Source of the DNA: Papilionanthe hookeriana x Papilionanthe teres
Taxonomy: Eukaryota > Streptophyta > Magnoliopsida > Asparagales > Orchidaceae
NCBI GenBank assembly: GCA_022702705.1
Contig: CM040428.1
Coordinates: 116,420,183-116,484,182, forward strand
Direction: 5' to 3'
Length of the DNA stretch: 64,000 bases
Program-made: the position numbers and the translations under genes
The notes under the pieces: model-generated
Seen by the model: only the letters and a program-made list of their open reading frames with translations
What the model was told of the DNA's origin: nothing
Database searches by the model: none
Part shown: piece by piece, positions 13,001-25,100 of the stretch
How the letters are laid out: each line of letters opens with the position of its first letter
Numbering within the stretch: the first letter of the stretch is position 1

Positions 13001-16000
13001 TTCCATAGGGTTATTTCTCATGCTTTCTTCGATGATTCGAACTTTTCCTCCTTCAAACTATAGATCATTAAGTAGGCTATAGAAATTTATTAAACCATAT
13101 AGCCTTCTCATTTTTTCTTTTTTCATGGAAGACCTTTTATCTTCTCATTGATTTTGTCCCTTTAAATAAAATAAAAATTGGGGGAAATAACTTAAAATTC
13201 CTACATACTCCTGCCAATTCCTCCCAATTACTGCTCCGGTAGCTTCTTCCCTATTACAAACAAATTTGATGCCCTTCTAGATAGTGGGTCATCTTGGTTA
13301 CTATAAAAAGCCTTATAGAGACAAACTATCCCGGTCGTCTACTTTCCTGCTAGTCGAAGCACCTTCTTCCCTCTTGTAATCATGATTCTCGTGATACTGT
13401 TACGGTTAAGGCTAGTCGGAAAGTAGATGATGGGATCTCTGCGGATGAAGATTTTCAATACTTCTTTCTATTTGAACAACCGAATCGAGCCACTCCATCG
13501 TCCCTCCAAATCATGTCTTCCCTTCACCTGCGCTCCCTTCGTTTGTTTGCCTCAATTGTGACTAGGGCTAATGGGAAGGAAACAAGAGGTTTGTTGTGTA
13601 TAAAGTCCTCTCAAAACTCCCATTCTTTCTACTCGGACATGATCCAAATCTTGCAAACTCTTCCCTGTCGAAACCTCCGCAAAAGTAGAAAACGCAACTC
13701 CTCACTTCGTTGTTCCATACGTTAAATGAGAAACCGTAGCTCTCTTGCAATATCTCTCAGTGTTTGTGCTATTCAAAAGCTAGCTTGATCCTCCCAGTCT
13801 TGTGAATTGCATCCTTTTTTCTGCCCTAGATTGAGCCACTCTCTCCTACTTTCTTTGGTGAATCAACTCGTAACAAATCTTAGTTTGCTACTTCCTTTTT
13901 CTTATTCACACAAAGCACTGCACCCTTCTCTGTTTGCAAGCTCAGTTGCACATTATAAAGCAAAGCCTACACCTCTTCCTCTTCACTCCCTATTTTACTC
14001 TGCTTGACATGCAATCCCGATATATAACACACATCAAGGTCCCAGAAAATACATGTATACCCAAAAACCTAGATTAAAACGTAGACAAGTAAACTCTGCG
14101 CCAAAATTTGCCAACACTCGCAGATTCAGGTAGCTTGAGAACGACACAATGCAGCCTTACCTCTACCTCTGGTTTTAGGAAGGGAGTCAGCTAACAAATG
14201 GTTAAGTTTACTGCTATTACCCGAAACAACTAATGTATCGCCCATTAAATTCTTGAGTTCTTGTAGGTCTCTATTCTTCTTCTTCCTGGATGTGTAAACC
14301 CGTCATTCATCATCTGAAGACTGGCTCATCTGATCAGTGTATTGGTCTAAAGATTGCTGGACATGTATAGGCTGTTGCACATCATGAGCCCCTTTTGCCT
14401 GACTAATAATAGCAGCTTGCTCGATCTGATGATGTGGTAGAGCCGTAGCAAAAGGATTGCCAAACGTTACATCAATGAAAGATTGTAGGGTATGTGAAGT
14501 ATGAAATGTCTCCTCTACCCCCACGAACAGAGGTTCCACAGGAGGAATCAGAGGACCAACATCTTGAGCATTGTATGGAGGCTGAGTAGTTGACATATTG
14601 CTAGCTGGGATAGTGGAATCTTCGGCAACCTCGGCTAGTGGACTAGATGGTATAGTTACCACAATGTTATTGGGGTCAGGGATATCATTGTGATGTTCGA
14701 TAATGCCATTAACTTGGAGCAGAATAGGAGGGGGAATCTCTACCTCTGGCTGAACACTTTGCTTTTTCGGTTTTAGATGAGGGTGTTAGTGGTGACATTG
14801 TGAATTGAAGTGGCCAAACATACGACAATTCTAGCAATACGAAGGAAAAACTTCAATAACTACCTTTTGCCAATATCCTTGGTGTTGTGAGCCTAACCTA
14901 ATTTCGTCAGGAGCGATTGAAGTGATGTCCATTTCAACAAGCACCCTGACTTCTGAAGGGCTTGAGTGACTTACCATAGGTTAAGACAATATAGTACAAC
15001 ACTTCTTGAGTAAAATAATGAAATTTCAGGCCAGGGAGGCGATTCCAGATCAGAATGATTGGTGGTTTCATCTGTGGGTCAAAATCCACAGACCATTTCA
15101 AAAATTTCACTATTATGTTATCAATCCGGACTAATCTTCTAGAAAATAAGTGTGTGCAATCCTCTTCATTGCTAAGTCGAATAAGGATGTGCCGCCTATC
15201 TAAAGGTCCAATTTTTACTCTCCAATAAGGTGCATAAGCTCAACTTCCTTACAAATAAGCTACATTTTGGGATGACCATAAAATAATTTCTCGACCAAAT
15301 TCAGACGACATGCGGAAGCAAGCTGATTACATTCGATTTCAGTAAAAAAGATGGCTGGTTTCCCATTATTCTCGCTAGGTTTCTTGACGCAACAGAACTT
15401 GCCACCCTCCGTCAGCATAAAGGAAGGCGGGGAAAAACATGATTTAGGAGTACTTGAGACGAGAACACCCGCAAGGGCAGCAACACAAGTTTTATCCGAA
15501 GCCATCTCCAATTGAAGGAGGTGAGGCGTTAGGAACATTGAACAAACGTCAAAGCCAACAAACATGGTAGCAAGGAACGAAGCAGAAACCCCTTCTTCGA
15601 GCACGGACGATGAGCGAGATAGAGGAGAACCAAAGGACCAATTTGTAGTGATCGAACGGGACAACTGACTCGGAAACGCAATCTGTTCGAAAGCAGGAGA
15701 TGACAGTTCAATCGAGAGACAGATCGCGTTCGTACGCGTGGTGTGCGAGACTCAAAGATGCTTGCTAGAAGAAGCGACGAGATATAGTGAGGTGCAAAGA
15801 CGCCGCTGAGGACAAAGACAACTAGCTAGGTCAAAGACGTTGAAGGCAAGGATCGACATTTCCCCTGAAGGAACGAAGCAGCTGAAGCACTAGATGGAGC
15901 ACGAAGAAGGACGAAGTAGACGAAGTCGAGGCGTGAACCCCTTCTTATTCGAGCACGAGAAATCGAGATCAACGGAGCATACGCTAGAGTTCTTCATGAG

Positions 16001-16051
16001 GTGAAATCCTAGCAGAGCCTCCCGCCATATTCAATATATTTATATTTCATA

Positions 16052-16115
<64 letters not shown>

Positions 16116-19100
16116 GAGCTATAAAGAGACAAAGAGGGAGAGAGAAGAAAATAATCGTGTGGTACTTCATTAATCTGCCATCGATCTCATTTTGTCGACA
16201 TCGTCATTACCTCGCAAGCAAAAGTATAAACCCAGGAAAACTTTAAATATTTGTTAGGTTTATTCCAACCAGGTCAAAAAATTTATGCTTGTCATGTTTC
16301 TGCAGGACAATCAAAGACCTATATGTGTCTTATAGATCGGTAGGTTAGAAAACTCTTCTGTGGTTGTAGTATCTCACAGCATTAACTGGTGCGTCTTGTA
16401 GACAGTTGGGCAGGTCGGATAACTTGATGCAACCCTCCTAAATGAGGGATGGTATTTAGAGGTTGTCATGATTTTTTGTGATTTGGACTTGTAAATGCTT
16501 TAGAATGTGGACTAATTGAATTTAATAGTGTGACAAATGAAAGAAAATTTGAAATAATTAAGACTGATTACCATTTTTTATGGTAAAAATAAAACTCGTT
16601 CTTTGATCTATAAAAATTCAATAGCTCGCTAATGATTAAAAATAAAACATTTCAATAAAATTTGAAATTAATCATGAAATTAAAAATTCTAACATGAGAT
16701 TTTAACACAAAAATGTTAATAATGCCAAAGCAATTAAGGTTTTCACATGAAGACCAAAGAACTTTGAATGACAAGTGTTCAAGATATCTTAAAATTTGTC
16801 ATCGAATTTCTAATATACTTGCTAGCAAACAGATGGAGAGCATTTTTAAAAATTCAAATAAAATTGTTAATCCTAAGATCACAATATTGTTGGCAAATAT
16901 TTTAAGTTTTGAATGATTTCAATCTTTATACGAACTTCAAGGTTGTTTCTCAAGTCAAATGCAATATTTTGGAATCTGTGAGACTAAGTTTGTAAATGAA
17001 CTGCTGTACTTGATGAACAACTCGAACTCGGCTTGATAAATACTTGATCATGTTTGTTCAAATCAGTAAACGAACAAGTATGAATATTTTTTTAAAACTC
17101 GATGGTTAAATGAATCAAGTTTGAAAATTTTCCAAATCATTTATTAATAATGTTCATTAACAAGCTCGTTCGTTATTCAACAAGTAACTTGTTAAATACT
17201 TTTATTCTTATATGATATATTGTTTAAAAAATATTTAATTAACTTTAACCTATTTAATTATATGTTTAATAATTATATTATAATTTTATATCAATATGCA
17301 TATAAATTTAATATAATTTCTTCTTATTTTTTATTGCAATGAACTTTTTGTTAATACTTATTAATATTATTTGATTGTGAAAAATACTTATAACTTATAT
17401 ATTATTTTATTTACTTGATATAAACTAGTTAGATATTGATTTAAAATTTATTCAATTGTTTATTTATTTACATTTGTACAATTCTTTATTAATAATTTTA
17501 TATAAAAAATCAAATACTAGTTTGAATTTTTAATTTATTTATTAGCTTTATATAAAAAGTGAAGTACAAATTGGATTTTTTATTTTATAAAAAAAATCAT
17601 ATAGTCATTATAATTGTTAGCTTATTCAATTAATATAAAATATTTAGTAACAGGTGCATATTTACTTTCGCAGTACACAAAATTCTTATGCCTTGCATAT
17701 CTCAGAGCTAAACTTTGATATTCAGACACATAAAACTCAAATTCTTTATATCACTTCAAAATAATAATATTATCACTTTTAAAAGTCAAATACTTATTTT
17801 CATGCATACTTTAAAATACCAAAGTGCTATGTATGTAATCATAAAAGTTTTGGTGTGAGATATGTAAATAAACAAGAATTGTGTGCTAGTTATGTAAATT
17901 TCCTTTGATATGAACAAGCCAAGTACAAAATCTAATACGAACATAAAAAGTATAAGCAAGCCAAATATGAACACATAAGTGAAAGCTTGACTCAAGCTTG
18001 AATTAAACATGAATAACTTATGATTCGACCAAGCCAAGTCCAATTCAAGCTATACTTGGCTCAGCCTATAGCCTTATGTGTGGCTAATTTTAAGACTCAT
18101 ATGAATAATAAGTTAAATACTCATGATCTATAATTATTTTAAGATGTTTTTAACAATGAGTCAATTATGCATTATTTCAAAATCTTGCATGCACATCATG
18201 ATATAAATTTTAAATCATATTCATAGTTTAAAGATCATGCATGTCCTTAAAGCTTATAAAAACTTTTAAACTATTCAAATATATGAAATTTAAAAGTCCG
18301 CATGAGCTCTAACGATCATGTTGATCAATTAAACTCTTTTTGTTTGAGACTATTGCACGAACTAACATAAAATTATTTTGAAATATATTGCTCTAAGAAG
18401 CGTGCATATCAATTTAAAAAGTGTGCATAAATTTCTATTACTGTCCAAATATTTGAAATTGAAAACCCACATGTGCTTCGACTAAGGCTCTGTTTGGAGC
18501 GATTGCAGTTATCCAGAACTTGGCGATAAGCAGATTATCGGGATAATCTACGATGATCAGTGATCCTGGATAATCCGTCCATTGTTTGGTTTGTCTTTAT
18601 GAAAAACAGTTGATCTCCGAAAAATTGACCAATTTTGCCACTCGATTCAGAATAAATTGTTTAGATTGTTTGGTTAGTGCGTTTTGTAAACAGCTTATTT
18701 GTAAATTTTTTTTAATTAAATAATGAATCTGTGCAGTAAAATATGTTTTTTTCTCAACAAAATTAAAGCAAAATTTGAATGATATTTTTAAAATAATATT
18801 ATATGTAGTTATACATTTACATAAATGCTTTACAAAATAATTTTAATTTTGCTTAATACAAAATATTAACTCAAATAGATGAAACTTTGTAGGAGCTACC
18901 ATATAAAAATGAAGTGATTCTTCCAACCCTTATTTTCTTACGCATTTAGAAGAAAGTACAGTGAAATATAGATTGAATACGTGACAGCTGATATAAAACT
19001 AGACAGTTAAAACGGGGAAATACAAAATTCAAAACAGAACTAAAATCTTTTACTCTTTTTACTTAAAATAGAGTTCAAGACACCTAATCAAAATACAAAT

Positions 19101-22100
19101 ACATAAAAAAACTACAATTAGTAATACAATTATAACATTCAATTTAAAATGCAAAAGCAACATCTCCTGAGAACCGTTGTTCGGTTGGTGCACGATCGAG
19201 CTCCGAGCATCATTATGTGGCTCGAAACACTGAGAAGCGAAGTGATATCTCGATTTTGAAACCGTGGAACACCGTGTAACGTTGTCCGATCGAGATAAAG
19301 TCGAATGCGGAGGTCCATCTCGCCCACTTCGAAAAACCCGCAATCGTCCATTCCGTGTTGCCACCTTGGGCAACTATGAACCGTCGACCAGTAGCTACGT
19401 TCTGCTACGCGATGTAAGTAGTAAGGCCGGCAGTCCACAACGACACATGACTTGCTCGGACTTTACTAAATACCTGGAACTCATCGTCTTGCAGTTAAAT
19501 TCAAGGAATATGTAAAAGAGCATGTCAAAGTATAGAACTGAACATGTAATAATTTCATTTGTAGCAGGCAACATGTTGATGTTATATATATTCGGAAGTT
19601 GAAAGAAAGGTAAGACTGCATTAACTGGTAAGAATTCTTGGAAAAATGCCATAATATATGGTTTGAACCTGAACAACATCTGCAAAGGAAGGGAGCTAAA
19701 GAAGGCAGATAATGTTATTGGAAAGAATTCACCAAATAAATGATTTAAATATTACCTCGGGACAATCTTCTATCAGCTTTGCTTTCCAAGTCGGAATCAC
19801 ACTAGCATTCAATTGAAAATTTATCAACTACATCTTAGAAAATTGTAATGTCTAGAACAAGTTATATGATTGAGCTCATTATCAAGCCTTCTTACCATGT
19901 AGCTACGTTCAGAGACTTCTCAATCCAAACATTTACAGTTCTATCATTTATACATTAAACTAACGTTCGGCCGCTTCTCGATCCAAGCATTTACAATTCT
20001 ATCATTTATACATTAAACCACGTAAAAATTGTTTTTCGAAATAATTTCATGATTGACATTACAAACGATTATAGTTCTCCAAACAAACCCATTATAATTC
20101 ACCTTCACTATTTTCAAGAAGGAAAAGCTGCTCCGGCTTGAGACATATAATCAAGATTATCTTGCTCGTGAAAATTAATATGTTATTAATCGGATATCCC
20201 GAAACAAAGAATGACTCGTTTCGTACGCCAACTAGCATTTGACCAAGAAACCTTAAAAACTTGAACCCCATGCAAATTTATAGCTTAAAGAAATAAAAAT
20301 CACTTGCAGAAATGACACGCATGCAAAGTTCCATTGCAAATCACACGCATTCAAGAGGAAAGCAGCTCACACATACACCTTGGTCATCAAAGGCACGTAT
20401 AGAACAATGCTGGCAAACCAAATCTTCCTTTCATAAGCACACCGACTTCATTTATTTTGGCTTTTGTCAATTTTATGGTCCGTATCTAAAGAAACAATAA
20501 AATATTTGCAGCTTCAAAATATCTCAATCAAACCTATTGGACAATAGTCTCATTTATACAGGCTTTATACAAATACTAGCAAAAATACATCGAGCAAGGT
20601 CTAACTATACAATTACGTCACCGTCAAAACTGAGAAATACATATCAAAACCAACCAAGAAGAATCATTCAACAAATACTAGCAAAAATACTAGCAAAAAT
20701 AAGATAACATCCAACATAAAGAAAGCTATTTGCCTCAAATATGTTTAAAGTCATATGTATCATGAGGACATTAACATAACAAACGAGAGTGAAAATAACA
20801 TTAACACTGACATCATACGTATCATCAGGACCGAGCAATCTCGTCGGCAATCTGGTCGCGCAACGAGCCATCTCCGTTGCCCCTTCGCCTTCACGAACGT
20901 CGTTTCGGTGTGAATCATCCTGCGGTATTGGCCGTCCAACATGCAATCATTCTATAATTTAACATTGCAGGAATAATTTAGCTGGGCAAGCCTCTCTAGC
21001 AACCTTAACATTTTCTAGAAAATGTATTTTTAATTTACGCAACTCAAACATAAGTTCCAACTCCCCAATTCTATAAAGCAGTATCTCCCGTAAATCGAAA
21101 CATTCCTCCGAAAAAAACGGACGGTGGCAAAAATCATGTAGATCATGCATCTTATAATATATTTTCTCACAATGAAATCTCACAATGAAACTCATTAAAA
21201 GAAAATTTTCGACCAAAACATTGCAATACCTTCCTCCAATATGCCGAAAAATGCGAAACAATTTTTGCTTGAAAAGGATTTTCTGAACAAAACATTCCAA
21301 TACCTGTCGCTAGGGCTCGGGAGGTAGCAGGGGGAGTTCGGGAGGTAGCAGCGGCTTCTCCTTCGGTTCCTCTTCCGGCGCTAGGCTCGATCGTACGGGA
21401 GTCTTCCGGCGCAAGGCTCGATCGCACGGGACTCTTCCGGCTTCTCGTTCGGGTTCCTCTTCCGCGCGAGGCTCGATCGCACGGGAGGTAGCGGACGGTT
21501 TCTCCTTCGGGATCTCTTCCGTAGCCCTGCTTTCGATCGCACGGGAGCTTTTCCTGCGGTGGCTTTCGATCCCTCGCTAGGCTGCCGAAATCGGATTCGC
21601 GTCGCTAGGGCGAGGGTAACTGCGGAATCTATCAGGCGGGACACGCTGGATCGCGGGGTATAACCCGCGATCAGCTTCTTACCTAAAAATAAAAATTGCG
21701 ACTCCTGAATCGTCCTCAATCGCGAAATTCAAACACAGCAGCGGCGTTTTACAAAACGCCATCTCACTTATAATCCCTACCAAACAGAGCCTAAATGTTA
21801 AATGTCTTAATAACTAGCTTGAGAATGTTGTGCGGGATAACTTAAAAAGTAACTTTTAATGCTTGTTTGTGCCTCACCAAAATGGCTAAGTGCCTAAACT
21901 TGAACGGTTTGAGAATGTTACATGGCTCGTGTTCTGAAATATGTATAAAATTGAAAAAATTTATGATTATTTAAAATTGATAACTCATATTTTTAAATCA
22001 AATTTAAAATACTCAAGCTTAGCACACACTCAAGAAAATCATATATCTATAGAATAAAGTCATCAAAGTCAACAAGTTTGATTTTCCTTTTAAGGGCAGA

Positions 22101-25100
22101 GTCGACAAGCCTAGTAGTTTCAATAATGTCTAAGTAACAAACATGCAAATTTATAAGTTTAAATCACTTAGTCTGATTCTCCTCCAAATAAGGACTAAAG
22201 TTAATAAGACTAGTATTTTAAATATACTGAAGTGGTAAAATTTCAAATATTAGTATTTCATATATCCAAAATCGTGATGGTCGAGTTGATAGACGATTTT
22301 AACTCGAGGGGTCTATTTTTAAAGTTAAGTTTCAAGGTCTATTTGAATAAGTTCAAATAACACACACACACACACATATGAACTCTATCCTCTATAAGTG
22401 GGACACGGTAGACAATATCCAAAATTGTTTAAGTTCGTGATGATGGCTGAGTTGATGGAAGATTTTAATCGGAGGTTTCTACATTTTAAAATTAAATTAA
22501 AATGAATATTTGAATAAACTGAAATAATTTTGGTTATGAACCCCATCCTCTATAAATGCGACAAAATCAATAAAGGTCAAAAGCTATTTAAATCCTCGAT
22601 GATGACTGAGTTGATAGAAGCCCAACCAGAGGGATCATTAAATTATGTTCAAAAAATATTTGAATAAACTCAAATTATTTAGGTTATGAACGTGATCCAT
22701 TGTAAACAGGAGAGACTCGACAAGGTTCAAAGCCACCTAAATTCCTTATGATGACTAAGTTGATAGAAAATTTCAACCGAAATGGTTTATTTTCAAAATC
22801 AAGTTTCAATAAATATCAAAATAAATTCAACCATTATAACTTCTGAACTCATTTCTCTTTAAGTATGACAGAGTTGACAAGGTTCATGTACAATTTTATG
22901 TCAATAGTATTTTTGATCATTTACAAGCGCGATGTAAAGTTAAAAAGGTCCAAATCAAACAATCATATACCGAACGATGAGGTTTTGTTTGAAAATTTAA
23001 TTTGATGGAGTCAACATTTAAATCAGTTTTCAAATCAAAATTTTAAAATAGCAAAGTTTGACATTCAAATGAAAATTAATTACCTAAAATTTTAAAGCAA
23101 CCAAATCAAAACATTCAAGTTAAAAATCAATCACTTAAAGACTTAAGCAAACTCTACCCATCTTTCACAATAGTTTGTTAATGATGACAAATATTGACTG
23201 ATTTCAACTCACAAAGTGTAAATGTTACATTGTGTGTATCGCTATATTCACACTCAAAACAACATTACACCAGTAAAGACTTGGCCCTGGTTCTATTTTT
23301 GTGTGGTTTGGCCTATGAATCCACATAAAAAATAGCAGTTACCATTAAAGCCATCTGACCAGATAGTTTGCTGTCAAATGACACCATTAACACATCTGTA
23401 TCATTTATATTCCATAACAGCTTTCTACCATTTGAGTTATGAATCAAAAGGGTCTATTTGATTGATACAAAGTCTTCTATCAGATAAAGTCGACTTAAAT
23501 TTGTCCTCTTAGACAAACATTTACCCTAGATTTATAAGGGCACATTGAATGACGCAACCCATGTCTATTGAAAAGGAATCTTCTGTTAGGTTGGGTTGAC
23601 TCCAACATCTAATTAAGTAGATGAATGATCGCGACGACCTAGGATGACAGAAGTTTGGGTCCTTGATCGAGTTTATCATCATTTCTCTTATCATCCGCTT
23701 TAAGTTTAAGGTGATAAAATTTTATAACTTAAAACCTATGTCCGTTACTAGTATATGTTGAATATTCAATGCTTAACGACTAGCCTTAATCGAAAGTGTT
23801 CTCCCATTATTTGGAGAGGCAATTAACAATAGGGTGTGCGCCAATGAGAAATCTTGAATCCTAGATCAAATGTCCTTGCAAAATGAGGGTTAAATTGCTA
23901 GGTAGCATTTTATCTATAATTCAATCTTTCTTCTAAAACTTGATATGGCATACCGAAAACAAGCTCTCAACCACTGAGAGTCCAGGGCATACCGAAAACA
24001 AAGCTCTCAACCACTGAGAGTCTAGGGCATCAAAATTTCAGAGCCAACAATTCAAATTAGTCCAAAATGTTAAAAGAATAATAATTTTCCAAGTACATCT
24101 ATTGACAGCAGGAACGTGGATTTCTCTCCAAGAATTGAAAGGGGAAGCAATGTAATTAGCTGCAATGGTGATAACAAATAGTCAATAAAGTTTTATCCAA
24201 ATATTATGAATAGTATTGCAATTTAGGACAACATGAGATATTGTTTCATTTTCATAGTGCAAATTGCAAAATGCAATGGACTTTAGAAGGAACTTTATTC
24301 AACTTGAATAAAAGATGTGCTTTAAGTTCCTTTTGAGAACAGCCGCTAAGCCATATTAGCGTGTAAGATTGGAAATGGACTTCTAAATCCAAATGTAATG
24401 AGAAGTGATGATTCCACCATTAGTAAGGAAGTAGTGAGAGTCCCTAAAAGAATATTTACAGGATCAAGGAGAGAGCATGGATGGTCTGCATCTTCTTTGC
24501 AGTAGAACTAATGTTACGTGAAGGGTTACCCATTCATTATCTGAAGCAAATTGAGATAAGGCTTTACGATCAACTTTCTAAGTAATCTAAAAGAGCATTG
24601 ACGATAATTGATAATAGGATAACTAGAACCTTTATCTTCCAAAATCTAATGGAAGAATTGCTATTAACTTTCCAAGCGATTTTAACAAATTCCTTAAAAT
24701 GAAATTAGAACACTTCAATGTTTTCCTCTTCTGCATATTTATACAATATTTTGCCTTGAAATGTTTCCTTGTCATAATATTTGAATTAAGTCCTCAACCC
24801 GCCTTTGAAAAAAAAGGGATGAATTGTAATGCACAAAAGTTTCTAAAATTTAAGAGTTGAATTTAGAAAGGAATAATATGTGCCAAAGCATGAAAAACAA
24901 TAATTTCTAGTCAAAATATTCAAACGCTTGTTCAAATTAACTTCAAATATAAAAAAAAAATTGCTTCCTTTGGAGGGTGGATTGATTAAGTTCAAGCATA
25001 ATGTAATCTAAAGCACTAATGTTATACATGAAGGTGCAATGAGAGGCATTTACAAGTATTGGGGTAATTGTTTTAATGCATATTTGTCATAGTTTTTATG

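Larger units (their letters stand above)
18486..21791 (-). mobile_element. TIR DNA transposon, PIF/Harbinger-like, carrying host gene fragments (3,306 bp)
   Basis: The ends are GGCTCTGTTTGG and CCAAACAGAGCC, a perfect 12-bp inverted repeat, flanked by the direct repeat TAA (18483-18485 and 21792-21794). TAA targets are typical of PIF/Harbinger elements. On the minus strand, from right to left, it holds a CpG-rich block with repeated GCTCGATCGCACGGGA motifs (21384-21546), an NBS-LRR fragment (20959-21200), a short piece ending [12 protein letters not shown] (near 20840) that resembles Harbinger transposase C-termini only weakly, and a GRF-type zinc-finger fragment. No intact transposase is visible, so it is non-autonomous. 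Confidence 0.8.

Noticed and set aside
20668..20946. Harbinger transposase exon
   Set aside because: Only a short [16 protein letters not shown] end supports it; no DDE residues are visible, so it is mentioned in the element but not called as a gene.
22262..22890. CRISPR-like array
   Set aside because: The context is eukaryotic, and units are 150-165 bp and diverged without unique spacers between constant repeats.
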